A stretch of 64,000 bases of DNA. Origin: Ideonella_A sakaiensis_A. GTDB taxonomy: Bacteria; Pseudomonadota; Gammaproteobacteria; Burkholderiales; Burkholderiaceae_C. The position numbers and the translations under genes were made by a program. Location: NCBI RefSeq assembly GCF_048320135.1, contig NZ_CP182947.1, positions 4,588,001 through 4,652,000 on the forward strand. Reading direction: 5' to 3'. Positions 44,584 to 53,667 of this stretch are shown piece after piece. The notes below the pieces were generated by a model. The model did not search any database, was not told the origin of the DNA, and was given only the letters and a program-made list of their open reading frames with translations. The stretch's first letter is position 1. Each line of letters starts with the position of its first letter.

Positions 44584-46089
44584 ATGAACAGTTTGTCGTT
44601 TCCTTGGATGACAGGAGGCTCGTCACGCCAGCCCCTGCGTGTTTTTCTGCTGGCGCTGCTGTCGGGCATCGTCGTGGCCGTCGGTGCGCTGAGCCCGAAC
44701 CAGGCCGCCGCCCAGGGGCTGCCCGACTTCACCGAACTGGTCGAGCGGGTTGGCCCTGCGGTCGTCAATATCCGCACCACCGAACGTGTGCGATCGCCGC
44801 GCGGGGGTGGCGGCGGCTTCGAACTCGACGAGGACATGCTCGAGTTTTTCCGCCGCTTCGGCATTCCGATCCCGGGCATGCCCGGCACGCCGGGGCAGCC
44901 GCCGCGGCGCGGCGGGCCGCCGATGCCGGAAGGCGAACCGCAGCAGCGCGGCGTCGGCTCCGGCTTCATCCTGACCGCCGACGGCTTCGTGATGACGAAT
45001 GCCCATGTCGTCGAGGGTGCAGACGATGTGCTGGTCACGCTGACCGACAAGCGCGAGTTCAAGGCGCGCGTGATCGGCAGCGACAAGCGCACCGACGTGG
45101 CGCTGGTGAAGATCGAGGCCACCGGGCTGCCGTTCGTGCGCATCGGCGACGTCAGCCGGCTGAAGGTCGGTGAATGGGTGATGGCAATCGGCTCGCCGTT
45201 CGGCCTCGACAACACCGTGACGGCCGGCATCGTCAGCGCCAAGGCCCGCGACACCGGCGAGTTCCTGCCGTTCATCCAGACCGATGTCGCGATCAATCCC
45301 GGCAACTCCGGCGGACCCCTGATCAACCTGCGGGGCGAGGTCGTCGGCATCAATTCGCAGATCTACAGCCGTTCGGGCGGATTCATGGGCATCTCGTTTG
45401 CGATCCCGATCGACGAGGCGATCCGGGTGTCGGACCAGCTTCGAACCACCGGCCGGGTCATCCGCGGCCGGATCGGCGTGCAGATTTCGCCGGTCACGAA
45501 GGAGGTTGCTGAATCGATAGGCCTCGGCAAGGCCGGCGGCGCGCTGGTGCAAAGTGTCGAGCCCGGCGGCCCTGCCGACAAGGGCGGTGTAGAGGCCGGT
45601 GACATCATCACCCGCGTCGAGGGCCGCATCGTCGAGAAGTCGGGTGATCTGCCGCGCATCATCGGCAACACCAAGCCGGGCCAGAAGCTGACGCTGCAGG
45701 TCTTCCGTCGTGGATCGTTCAAGGATCTGCCGGTCACTGTGGTCGAATTCGATCCGCCGGAGACCAAGACCCGTTCGGCTGCCGCCGAGCCGAGCAAGAA
45801 CCCGGCACCGATGAGCGCGATCGGGGTTGCGGTGTCGGACCTGACCGAAGCGCAGAAGCGTGAATTGAAGGTCAAGTCCGGTGTGCGCATCGAAACCGTC
45901 GAAGGGGCGGCGGCACGTGCCGGGCTGCGCGAAGGCGATGTGATCATGGCGCTCGACAACATCGAGGTCACCAGTGCCCGCCAGTTCGAGACCATCGTGG
46001 CCAAACTCGACAAGTCGAAGCCGGTCACCGCGCTGGTGCGACGCGGTGAGTGGGTCAACTATGTGGTGATCCGTCCACTGCCTCGATGA
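44584..46089 (+). CDS. mucD: Do-family periplasmic serine endopeptidase (MucD/DegP)
   Basis: 501 residues from the ATG at 44584, with GAGGAAT upstream. A signal peptide (cleavage near 44, AAAQG) leads to a trypsin-like domain with the triad His141, Asp171 and Ser242 (GNSGGPLIN). The N-terminal loop is long and Pro/Gly-rich (about 95-123). Two PDZ domains follow (about 290-380 and 400-495), the second with VITGVRIETVEGAAAR-like carboxylate-binding loops. It degrades or chaperones misfolded envelope proteins. In Pseudomonas MucD restrains the sigma-E regulon; its place after rseB supports that role. Confidence 0.94.
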   Translation: MNSLSFPWMTGGSSRQPLRVFLLALLSGIVVAVGALSPNQAAAQGLPDFTELVERVGPAVVNIRTTERVRSPRGGGGGFELDEDMLEFFRRFGIPIPGMPGTPGQPPRRGGPPMPEGEPQQRGVGSGFILTADGFVMTNAHVVEGADDVLVTLTDKREFKARVIGSDKRTDVALVKIEATGLPFVRIGDVSRLKVGEWVMAIGSPFGLDNTVTAGIVSAKARDTGEFLPFIQTDVAINPGNSGGPLINLRGEVVGINSQIYSRSGGFMGISFAIPIDEAIRVSDQLRTTGRVIRGRIGVQISPVTKEVAESIGLGKAGGALVQSVEPGGPADKGGVEAGDIITRVEGRIVEKSGDLPRIIGNTKPGQKLTLQVFRRGSFKDLPVTVVEFDPPETKTRSAAAEPSKNPAPMSAIGVAVSDLTEAQKRELKVKSGVRIETVEGAAARAGLREGDVIMALDNIEVTSARQFETIVAKLDKSKPVTALVRRGEWVNYVVIRPLPR

Positions 46090-46343
46090 GTGGGGGAGCG
46101 GGAGGCGGCTGCACTGCGGCCGCTTTCCGACTCGTGCCGCGGGTCTTTCCGCCAGATGGAAGCTGGCCGTCCCGGCGAATGGGTCCAGGCAGCCGGCGAC
46201 TTGCGCAGCCGCTCTGACGGGCCAGATTCGGCTGAGCGTTCTGATCGGATTCGATGCGGAAAAGGTTGTAATCCGGCTTCTTCCACTGGAATAAGATGCG
46301 CCGGGGTTCGCAGTATTCCGCAGCGTGAGATGCGCCCACCGTT

Positions 46344-46352
46344 TGTGGATAA
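46344..46352 (-). promoter_or_regulatory. Perfect DnaA-box consensus, isolated
   Basis: TGTGGATAA reads TTATCCACA on the minus strand, the strict DnaA-box consensus. Only one copy was seen, in an AT-richer pocket of the mucD-lepA gap; no replication gene is nearby. Confidence 0.45.
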
Positions 46353-46433
46353 GCTGTTGATATCTTTGCTGTTGGCGCGCTGCAACGGCAATATTTCGGC
46401 CATTCGAGCGGCATCCTGAGGGGGTCTTTTCGC

Positions 46434-46509
46434 TACAATGAAGGCCCAACAAGCAGTTGCCAAACATTTTGTTGGAAGGCGCGTCAGCACTTCGACGTGC
46501 CTTTTTTTT
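46434..46509 (+). ncRNA. Candidate small RNA or lepA attenuator (promoter, two hairpins, U-run)
   Basis: TACAAT (46434-46439) resembles a -10. From about 46446 the RNA would fold as CCAACAA/TTGTTGG (stem 7, loop 16), directly followed by AAGGCGCGTC/GACGTGCCTT (stem 10 with one G-U pair, 8-base loop at 46486-46493) and then eight T residues. The second hairpin is a strong intrinsic terminator. The product would be about 60 bases. It could be an sRNA, a lepA leader attenuator, or simply the terminator of the mucD transcript. No good -35 was found. Confidence 0.5.
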
Positions 46510-46637
46510 AGCTTCCGCATCATCTCTTTTGCGCGCGCCCGCACCACCGGCACGCGCAGGTGGTGGGCCGAGCGAGGCGGGTCTCCGCCCGGCGGCAAGG
46601 CCAGATGCGCAAATCGCCTGCGTCCAAAGCAGCGTTC

Positions 46638-48446
46638 ATGAATCACATCCGAAATTTCTCCATCATTGCCCACATCGACCATGGCAAATCGACGCTGGCC
46701 GATCGACTGATCCAGCATTGCGGTGGCCTCAGTGACCGCGAGATGGAGGCGCAGGTGCTCGATTCGATGGACATCGAGCGCGAACGCGGCATCACGATCA
46801 AGGCGCAGACCGCTGCGCTCGAATACAAGGCCCGCGATGGCCAGGTCTACCAGCTCAATCTGATCGACACCCCGGGCCACGTCGACTTTTCGTACGAGGT
46901 CAGCCGCTCGTTGTCGGCCTGCGAAGGCGCGTTGCTGGTCGTTGACGCGAGCCAGGGCGTCGAGGCGCAGACGGTCGCGAACTGCTATACCGCGCTTGAC
47001 CTCGGCGTCGAGGTGATTCCGGTGCTGAACAAGATCGACCTTCCGCAGGCCGATCCGGAGAATGCAAAGGCCGAGATCGAGGATGTGATCGGCATCGATG
47101 CGTCCGACGCAATCGTCTGCAGCGCGAAGACCGGGCTCGGCATCGAGGACATCCTGGAAACGGTGATCCAGCGCGTGCCGCCGCCGAAGGGCAAGGTCGA
47201 TGCGCCGCTGCGCGCGATGATCATCGATTCATGGTTCGACAACTATGTCGGTGTCGTGATGCTGGTGCGTGTTGTCGACGGCGAACTGAAGCGCGGCGAG
47301 CGCTTCAAGATGATGGCCAGCAATGCCGCCTATGCGGCCGAGCAGCTTGGCGTGTTCACGCCGAAGTCGATCCCGCGCGAAGTGCTGCGCGCCGGTGAGG
47401 TCGGCTTCGTGATCGCCGGCATCAAGGAATTGCAGGTGGCCAAGGTCGGCGACACGATCACCGTCGAGAAAAAGCTGCCGAACAACCTCGGCCCGGCCGC
47501 GCAGGCGCTGCCCGGATTCAAGGAGATCCAGCCGCAGGTGTTTGCCGGCCTGTACCCGACCGAAGCAAGCGAATACGACCAGCTGCGCGACGCGCTCGAA
47601 AAGCTCAAGCTCAACGACTCCTCGTTGCGCTACGAGCCGGAGGTCAGCCAGGCACTCGGCTTCGGCTTTCGCTGCGGTTTCCTCGGCCTGCTGCACATGG
47701 AGATCGTGCAGGAGCGGCTCGAGCGCGAGTTCGACCAGGACCTGATCACGACCGCGCCGAGCGTGATCTATGAGGTCGAACTGAACGACAAGACCGTGAT
47801 CCAGGTCGAGAACCCGTCGAAGATGCCGGATCTTGGTCGGATCGCCGAGATCCGCGAGCCGATCGTCACGGTTCAGCTCTACATGCCGCAGGATTATGTC
47901 GGCCCGGTGATGACGCTGGCCAACCTGAAGCGCGGCAACCAGATCAACATGGCCTATCACGGCCGCCAGGTGCAGCTGACCTACGAGATGCCGCTGGCCG
48001 AGATCGTGCTCGATTTCTTCGACAAGCTGAAAAGCGTCTCGCGCGGCTATGCATCGATGGACTACGAGTTCAAGGAATACCGGGCTTCAGACGTCGTCAA
48101 GGTCGACATCCTGCTCAATGGCGACACCGTCGACGCCTTGTCGATCATCGTGCACCGCGCGCAGTCGCAGTTCCGCAGCCGCGCCGTCGTCTCGAAGATG
48201 CGCGAGCTGATCTCGCGGCAGATGTACGACGTGGCGATCCAGGCCGCGATCGGTTCCAACATCATCGCGCGTGAGACAATCAAGGCCCTGCGCAAGAACG
48301 TGCTTGCCAAGTGTTACGGCGGTGACATCAGTCGCAAACGCAAGCTGCTCGAAAAACAAAAAGCAGGCAAGAAACGCATGAAGCAGATCGGCTCCGTCGA
48401 GGTGCCGCAGGAAGCGTTTCTGGCCATTCTCCAAGTGGACGACTGA
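46638..48446 (+). CDS. lepA: Elongation factor 4 (LepA)
   Basis: 602 residues from the ATG at 46638. The GTPase domain has P-loop AHIDHGKST, switch II DTPGHVDF and NKID. The EF4-specific C terminus ends with SRKRKLLEKQKAGKKRMKQIGSVEVPQEAFLAILQ. It back-translocates or remodels ribosomes and helps translation initiation under stress. It overlaps lepB (TGATG), the standard pairing. The terminator at 46476 lies in its leader. Confidence 0.97.
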   Translation: MNHIRNFSIIAHIDHGKSTLADRLIQHCGGLSDREMEAQVLDSMDIERERGITIKAQTAALEYKARDGQVYQLNLIDTPGHVDFSYEVSRSLSACEGALLVVDASQGVEAQTVANCYTALDLGVEVIPVLNKIDLPQADPENAKAEIEDVIGIDASDAIVCSAKTGLGIEDILETVIQRVPPPKGKVDAPLRAMIIDSWFDNYVGVVMLVRVVDGELKRGERFKMMASNAAYAAEQLGVFTPKSIPREVLRAGEVGFVIAGIKELQVAKVGDTITVEKKLPNNLGPAAQALPGFKEIQPQVFAGLYPTEASEYDQLRDALEKLKLNDSSLRYEPEVSQALGFGFRCGFLGLLHMEIVQERLEREFDQDLITTAPSVIYEVELNDKTVIQVENPSKMPDLGRIAEIREPIVTVQLYMPQDYVGPVMTLANLKRGNQINMAYHGRQVQLTYEMPLAEIVLDFFDKLKSVSRGYASMDYEFKEYRASDVVKVDILLNGDTVDALSIIVHRAQSQFRSRAVVSKMRELISRQMYDVAIQAAIGSNIIARETIKALRKNVLAKCYGGDISRKRKLLEKQKAGKKRMKQIGSVEVPQEAFLAILQVDD

Positions 48447-49423
48447 TGAGCTTGTTGACCGGGTTGCTGTACGGCGCGCTGGCGCTGTATCTGGGCGGGT
48501 GGTATCTGGGCAAGTGGAGCGGCAATTTCTCGCTGCTGCTGTTCATCCTGTCGGTGACGACGATGGCCTACTGGCTGGCGGAGAAATTCGTCTTCGTGCC
48601 GCGCCGCCGCGCCGCCGCTGCTGCGCTCGAGAGCCAGGCCGCGTTACGCGCCGACGAGCTGGCGAAGCGGGGCATCACCCGCGTCGACAGCGACGTTGCG
48701 GAGGCCCGCCGCGCTGCGCTGGCCCAGCCCTGGTGGCTCGATTGGACGGCCGGCCTGTTTCCGGTCATCGTTGCCGTTTTTCTGCTGCGCTCGTTCCTGT
48801 TCGAGCCATTCAAGATTCCATCCGGATCGATGATCCCGACGCTGCTGGTCGGCGATCTGATCCTCGTCAACAAGTTTCATTACGGCGTCCGGCTGCCGGT
48901 GATCAACAAGAAGATCATCGACAACAATGATCCGCAGCGCGGCGATGTGATGGTGTTCCGTTTTCCGGCCGATCCGAGCATCGATTTCATCAAGCGGGTG
49001 GTCGGCGTGCCCGGCGACGTCGTCGGTTTCCACAACCAGATGCTGTCGATCAACGGCAAGCAGGTGCCCGTCGAGCGGATGCCCGAGCCCGGGTTCTACG
49101 ATGAAACCGTGATGCGTTATTTCCCCGAATACCGTGAAAAACTCGACGGTGTCGCCCATCGAATCATCGTCAATCCGAAATACCAGCCGTTCTACGGCGT
49201 GGCCGACAAGATCGACTTTCCCTACCGCGACAATTGCACCTACAGCGCCGACGGCGTGACGTGCAAGGTGCCCGACGGCCACTATTTCATGTTGGGCGAC
49301 AATCGCGATAATTCGCAGGATTCGCGCTTCTGGGGCTTTGTGCCGGATGCCAATATCGTCGGCAAGGCATTTTTTGTCTGGATGAATTTCGGCGACCTGA
49401 AGCGCATCGGTGGGTTCCATTGA
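48446..49423 (+). CDS. lepB: Signal peptidase I
   Basis: 325 residues. Two N-terminal membrane helices (about 5-40 and 100-115) are joined by a charged cytoplasmic loop. The catalytic Ser128 is in EPFKIPSGSMIPTL, and Lys183 is in DFIKRVVGVPGDVV; box E HYFMLGDNRDNSQDSRFWG is present. It cleaves Sec and Tat signal peptides on the periplasmic face, so it processes several exported proteins in this window. The start overlaps lepA, and the next gene begins 82 bases downstream. Confidence 0.96.
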   Translation: MSLLTGLLYGALALYLGGWYLGKWSGNFSLLLFILSVTTMAYWLAEKFVFVPRRRAAAAALESQAALRADELAKRGITRVDSDVAEARRAALAQPWWLDWTAGLFPVIVAVFLLRSFLFEPFKIPSGSMIPTLLVGDLILVNKFHYGVRLPVINKKIIDNNDPQRGDVMVFRFPADPSIDFIKRVVGVPGDVVGFHNQMLSINGKQVPVERMPEPGFYDETVMRYFPEYREKLDGVAHRIIVNPKYQPFYGVADKIDFPYRDNCTYSADGVTCKVPDGHYFMLGDNRDNSQDSRFWGFVPDANIVGKAFFVWMNFGDLKRIGGFH

Positions 49424-49505
49424 CGGCAACAGGCCGGTCCGCGCGGGGTGTCGGACTGCGGTCCGGCGCCGTGCCCGCAAGAACAGGGATGGGGAGTAGA
49501 CATTG

Positions 49506-49874
49506 ATGAGACAAGCTGTCGCAGTCGCCCGCACACAGCGGGGCATGGGTCTGTTCGGGCTGTTGTTCCTGCTGGTCCTGATCGGTGCCGTCGTGCTGGT
49601 CGGACTGAAGGTCTTCCCGACCGTCAATGAATACCTGACGATCAAGCGCGCAGTCAACAAGATTGCGGCAAGCAAGCCGGCAAACGTCGAGGATGTGCGG
49701 CGCGCCTTCGAGGCGACGAAGGCGGTCGAATATTCGATCGTCTCGATCGGCGCGAAAGACCTTGCGGTCACGAAAAGCGGGGATGACCTCGTCATCGCTT
49801 TTGCCTATAACGTCGAGATTGAACTGATCCCGCCTGTCTACCTTCTGATGAAGTACAGGGGCCAGGCCCAATAG
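49506..49874 (+). CDS. DUF4845 small membrane protein
   Basis: 122 residues from the ATG at 49506, with GGGGAG upstream; a TTG at 49503 is also open. One N-terminal membrane helix (about 14-36, GLFGLLFLLVLIGAVVLVGLK) follows RTQRGM, giving a pilin-like look. The rest is periplasmic: FPTVNEYLTIKRAVNKIA, then strands ending IELIPPVYLLMKY. DUF4845 proteins sit between lepB and rnc in many beta- and gammaproteobacteria; their role is not known. Confidence 0.88.
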   Translation: MRQAVAVARTQRGMGLFGLLFLLVLIGAVVLVGLKVFPTVNEYLTIKRAVNKIAASKPANVEDVRRAFEATKAVEYSIVSIGAKDLAVTKSGDDLVIAFAYNVEIELIPPVYLLMKYRGQAQ

Positions 49875-49899
49875 GCGAGTTGCTCGCCACCACAGACGC

Positions 49900-50610
49900 G
49901 TGAACGAACTAGACATACTGGAATCATTGCAGGGGCGAATCGGCTACCGTTTCGTCGATACCGAGTTGCTCGGGCGGGCGCTGACCCATCGCAGCCATGG
50001 TGCCGATCACAACGAACGGCTCGAATTCCTCGGCGATGCGGTGCTCAGCCTGGCGATCTCGGACTTGCTGTTCGAGCGTTTCGCCGGGTCGGACGAAGGT
50101 GACCTGACCCGCGTCAGAGCCCATCTGGTGCGCGAGGACAGCCTGCACCGCGTCGCGCTGGCGCTCGACCTGCCCGAGGCCTTGCGGCTTGGCGAGGGCG
50201 AGGCGCGCGGCGGTGGCGCACAGCGGGCGTCGATTCTTGCCGATGCGCTCGAAGCGGTGATCGGCGCGACCTTCCTCGACGGCGGCTTCGATGCGGCAAA
50301 GGCGCTGGTCGAACGGCTGTTCGGCGAAGTGATCCAGACCACCGACGTGTCGTCGTGGGCCAAGGACGCGAAGACCGAACTGCAGGAATGGTTGCAGGCG
50401 CGGCGCCTGCCGGTGCCGGCCTATCGGATCGCCGGCACCCGCGGCCAGGCCCATGCCCAGACCTTCGAGGTCGAATGCGTCGTCGGCGCCTTGAACATGG
50501 TCCGCGCCGGTGAAGGCCGCTCGCGCCGCATGGCCGAACAGGAAGCAGCCCGGCGCATGCTCGATGCGCTCAACGATACCGATCGGCCGGACGGCCCGCT
50601 TCGCAGCTGA
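49900..50610 (+). CDS. rnc: Ribonuclease III
   Basis: 236 residues from a GTG at 49900. The nuclease domain has the signature HNERLEFLGDAVLSLAIS (metal ligands Glu42 and Asp46) and DALEAVIGATFLDGGF with the second Asp/Glu pair. The C-terminal dsRNA-binding domain (about 155-222) has DAKTELQEWLQARRLPVPAY and GEGRSRRMAEQEAARRML. It processes rRNA precursors and double-stranded mRNA. It precedes era as in most proteobacteria. Confidence 0.97.
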   Translation: MNELDILESLQGRIGYRFVDTELLGRALTHRSHGADHNERLEFLGDAVLSLAISDLLFERFAGSDEGDLTRVRAHLVREDSLHRVALALDLPEALRLGEGEARGGGAQRASILADALEAVIGATFLDGGFDAAKALVERLFGEVIQTTDVSSWAKDAKTELQEWLQARRLPVPAYRIAGTRGQAHAQTFEVECVVGALNMVRAGEGRSRRMAEQEAARRMLDALNDTDRPDGPLRS

Positions 50611-50624
50611 GCCGGCCCGCCTCC

Positions 50625-51611
50625 ATGAACAAACCAAAGCCTGACGTAGCCACAGCGACGTCGGCGGTCGTGAACAACCCGTCTTCGCCCGAATCCGTCG
50701 CCGACGCGGGCACTGCGGAAAGGCGGTGCGGCTGGATCGCGATCGTCGGCCGCCCCAATGTCGGCAAATCGACGCTGCTCAATGCGCTGGTCGGCCAGAA
50801 GGTCAGCATCACGTCGAACAAGGCGCAGACGACGCGCCACCGCATCCACGGCGTGCGCACGGTCGGCGCGACGCAGTTCGTCTTCATCGATACGCCGGGC
50901 TTCCAGACGCGCCACACAGCGCCGTTGAACCGCACGCTGAACCGCACCGTGCAAGGTGTGTTGAGCGACGTCGACGTGGTGCTGTTCGTCGTCGAGGCCG
51001 GCCGCTTCGGGCTCGACGACGCGAAGGTGTTGTCATTGCTCGCCGCCGGCGGAGCCGATGCGACGCCACCGGTGGTGCTGATCGCCAACAAGCTCGATGC
51101 GGTGCACCGCCGGGCCGAGATCGCGCCTTGGCTGAAAAGCATGCAGGAGCGCCATCCGTTTGCCGAATATGTGCCATTGAGCGCGCGCCGCAAGACCGAT
51201 GCGCAGCGGCTGCTCGGCATCATCGAGCCCTATCTGCCGCAGCAGCCATGGTTCTACGACGAAGAGGCGCTGACCGACCGCAGCGAGCGTTTCCTGGCCA
51301 GCGAACTGATCCGCGAGAAGCTGTTCCGGCTGATGGGTGACGAGTTGCCCTATACCTCGACCGTCGTGATCGACAAGTTCGAGGAGGAAGGCCGGCTGAA
51401 ACGGATCGCCGCGAGCATCGTCGTCGAGCGCGATGCCCACAAGGGCATGGTGATCGGCGAAAAGGGCGCCATGCTCAAGCGCATCGGCAGCGAGGCGCGC
51501 CAGGAGCTCGAGACGCTGATGGGTGGCAAGGTCTTCCTCGAACTGTGGGTGAAGGTGCGTACCGGCTGGGCTGACGACGAGGAACATCTGCGCAGCTACG
51601 GCTACGAATGA
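50625..51611 (+). CDS. era: GTPase Era
   Basis: 328 residues; the first 35 are a low-complexity extension not seen in E. coli. G1 is VGRPNVGKSTLLN, G2 has NKAQTTRHRIHG, G3 is IDTPGF and G4 is ANKLD. The C-terminal KH domain has VIGEKGAMLKRIGSEARQELETLMGGKVFLELWVKV. It binds 16S rRNA and checks 30S maturation. It starts 14 bases after rnc and its stop overlaps recO (ATGA). Confidence 0.97.
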   Translation: MNKPKPDVATATSAVVNNPSSPESVADAGTAERRCGWIAIVGRPNVGKSTLLNALVGQKVSITSNKAQTTRHRIHGVRTVGATQFVFIDTPGFQTRHTAPLNRTLNRTVQGVLSDVDVVLFVVEAGRFGLDDAKVLSLLAAGGADATPPVVLIANKLDAVHRRAEIAPWLKSMQERHPFAEYVPLSARRKTDAQRLLGIIEPYLPQQPWFYDEEALTDRSERFLASELIREKLFRLMGDELPYTSTVVIDKFEEEGRLKRIAASIVVERDAHKGMVIGEKGAMLKRIGSEARQELETLMGGKVFLELWVKVRTGWADDEEHLRSYGYE

Positions 51612-52435
51612 AGCGCCAGCCGTCGACGCTTGCGGCATTCGTGCTCCATCAGTACGACTGGAGCGAATCGAGCCTGATCGTCGACCTGCTGACCCGTGAA
51701 CAGGGTCGCATCGTCGTCGTCGCAAAAGGTGCGAAGCGGCCTTATTCGCAGCTGCGTTCGATCCTGCTGCCGTTCAACCGGATCCAGATCTCACTCGGCC
51801 GCGCGCAGCGCGACAACGAGCAGAACGCATCCGAGGTACAGACGCTGCGCGCGGCCGAATGGGCAGGCGGCGATGCCGCGCCGAGCGGCGCCGCCCTGTT
51901 CAGCGGTTTCTACCTGAACGAACTGCTGATCAAGCTGCTGGCTCGCAACGATCCGCATCCCGGACTGTTCGATGCCTATGCGGCGACGCTGCCGGCGTTG
52001 GCCGGTGCCGGCGAATCGCGCAACCTGCTGCGTGACGCCGCGGCCGAGACGCCGCGGGCCGCGCTGCGCGACGATGCGCGTGGCCAGGCCGCGCTGCGCG
52101 CTTTCGAGCTGAAGCTGCTGCAGGAGACCGGCCTGCTGCCCGAGCTGAGCATCGTCACGTCGACCCAGACTCCGGTTGCTGCGGCCGGGCACTATCGGCT
52201 GTCGGCCGAACACGGCGTGATGGCTGCGGACGCGGACGGCGAACTGAGCGGGCTGGCACTGATCGACGTGCAGGCCGCTCTGCAGCACGGCAGCCTCGAC
52301 GCGCTGCGCCAGGCTTGCGCGCGCTCACTGCCGGGCTGGCGCAGCGCATTGCGTGGCATGCTCCAATACCACCTCGGAAGCGCGAGCTTGCGCACCCGAC
52401 AACTGATGATCGAACTGCAGTCGTACGAGCGCTGA
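51608..52435 (+). CDS. recO: DNA repair protein RecO
   Basis: 275 residues. The OB fold begins AFVLHQYDWSESSLIVDLLTREQGRIVVVAKGAKRP, the RecO start. The central helical part includes FYLNELLIKLLARNDPHPGLFDAY and FELKLLQETGLLPEL; the zinc-binding cysteines of Gram-positive RecO are absent, as in other proteobacteria. It anneals ssDNA and loads RecA with RecR in the RecF pathway. It overlaps era by four bases; pdxJ starts nine bases later. Confidence 0.95.
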   Translation: MKRQPSTLAAFVLHQYDWSESSLIVDLLTREQGRIVVVAKGAKRPYSQLRSILLPFNRIQISLGRAQRDNEQNASEVQTLRAAEWAGGDAAPSGAALFSGFYLNELLIKLLARNDPHPGLFDAYAATLPALAGAGESRNLLRDAAAETPRAALRDDARGQAALRAFELKLLQETGLLPELSIVTSTQTPVAAAGHYRLSAEHGVMAADADGELSGLALIDVQAALQHGSLDALRQACARSLPGWRSALRGMLQYHLGSASLRTRQLMIELQSYER

Positions 52436-52444
52436 AGGCCCACG

Positions 52445-53263
52445 ATGAATCCATTGATGACGAGCGGCGCGATCGGCACCGATCGGCGGCACGACGGCAC
52501 CGCGCTGTCGGTCAACCTGAACAAGGTCGCATTGCTGCGCAACAGCCGCACGCTGACGATACCGAGTGTCTGCCGCGCCGCGGTACTGGCACTCGATGCC
52601 GGTGCGCACGGCATCACGGTCCATCCCCGGCCCGACCAGCGCCACATCCGGCCGGGCGATGTCGATGAATTGTCGCGGCTGCTCGCCGGTCGGCCGCAGG
52701 CCGAGTTCAACATCGAAGGCAATCCCTTCCACAACCTGATGGACCTGCTGCGCAATCTGGCCGCCGATGGCCGCTGCCCGCAGCAGGTGACCTTCGTGCC
52801 CGACAGCGTCGAGCAGTCGACCTCCGACCACGGCTGGCAGATGCCGCAGGATGCAGCGCGGCTGGCGCCGCTGATCGAAGAGGCGAGGGCGCTCGGTGCG
52901 CGGGTCAGCCTGTTCATGGACCCCGAGCCGGTGGCAATGGCCGCGGTGGCCGGCCTTGGCGCCGACCGGGTCGAGTTGTATACCGAAGCCTATGCGCGCA
53001 GTCACGGCACCGCAGAACAGGCAAATTGCCTGGCGCGGTATGTCGACGCCGCGCAGGCCGCGACCAGCGCCGGCCTTGGCCTGAATGCCGGGCACGATCT
53101 GAACCGCGACAACCTGGCCGATTTTCTGCGCGCGATTCCGGCGGTGCAGGAGGTGTCGATCGGCCACGCGCTGATCGCCGATGCGCTGGAGTTCGGCATC
53201 GCACAGACGGTGCGCGAGTACCTCCAGTGTTTTGTGGCAGCCGCTGGGACACCTCGCCGATGA
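52445..53263 (+). CDS. pdxJ: Pyridoxine 5'-phosphate synthase
   Basis: 272 residues. TIM-barrel motifs include ALSVNLNKVALLRNSR, VLALDAGAHGITVHPRPDQRHI, FNIEGNP and VTFVPDSVEQSTSDHGW. RVSLFMDPEP and VELYTEAYA follow. It condenses 1-deoxyxylulose phosphate with 3-amino-2-oxopropyl phosphate to make pyridoxine phosphate. The stop overlaps acpS (ATGA). The recO-pdxJ-acpS order is common. Confidence 0.96.
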   Translation: MNPLMTSGAIGTDRRHDGTALSVNLNKVALLRNSRTLTIPSVCRAAVLALDAGAHGITVHPRPDQRHIRPGDVDELSRLLAGRPQAEFNIEGNPFHNLMDLLRNLAADGRCPQQVTFVPDSVEQSTSDHGWQMPQDAARLAPLIEEARALGARVSLFMDPEPVAMAAVAGLGADRVELYTEAYARSHGTAEQANCLARYVDAAQAATSAGLGLNAGHDLNRDNLADFLRAIPAVQEVSIGHALIADALEFGIAQTVREYLQCFVAAAGTPRR

Positions 53264-53664
53264 TCTTCGGCATCGGCACCGATGTCTGTGACGTGCGGCG
53301 CATCCGTGCGACCTGGCTGCGGCGCGGCGAGCGTTTTGCGCAACGCGTGCTCGGGCCGCAGGAACTGCTGGTCTTCGAGGCCCGGCTGCGCAAGGTCGAA
53401 GCGCGTGGCATCAGTTATCTGGCGACGCGCTTTTCGGCCAAGGAGGCCTTTTCGAAGGCAATCGGCCTGGGCATGCACATGCCGATGAGCTGGCGCGCCT
53501 GCGAGATCCTGAACCTGCCGAGCGGCCAGCCGGTGCTGCGGCTGCACGGCGCTTTGGCCGAATGGTTTGAGGCGCACCGCCTTGTCGGACATGTGACCGT
53601 CAGCGACGAAACCGATTACGCGACCAGCTTCGTGGTCGTCGAAACCAAGAACAAGGAGAGCTGA
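53260..53664 (+). CDS. acpS: Holo-ACP synthase
   Basis: 134 residues from the ATG at 53260. The metal-binding signature IFGIGTDVCDVRRIR begins at residue 2 (Asp8), and YLATRFSAKEAFSKAIG carries the second acidic ligand. It transfers 4'-phosphopantetheine from CoA to Ser37 of AcpP encoded at 40050. The start overlaps pdxJ; nagZ follows after three bases. The length is usual. Confidence 0.95.
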   Translation: MIFGIGTDVCDVRRIRATWLRRGERFAQRVLGPQELLVFEARLRKVEARGISYLATRFSAKEAFSKAIGLGMHMPMSWRACEILNLPSGQPVLRLHGALAEWFEAHRLVGHVTVSDETDYATSFVVVETKNKES

Positions 53665-53667
53665 AAG

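Larger units (their letters stand above)
46090..46637 (+). other. Intergenic region, mucD to lepA
   Basis: 548 bases without a supported gene. The first third is ordinary GC-rich spacer. A perfect DnaA-box-like 9-mer lies at 46344. At 46434 a TACAAT element is followed within 80 bases by two hairpins and a T-run. The last 130 bases are again GC-rich and carry the lepA leader. Confidence 0.6.
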
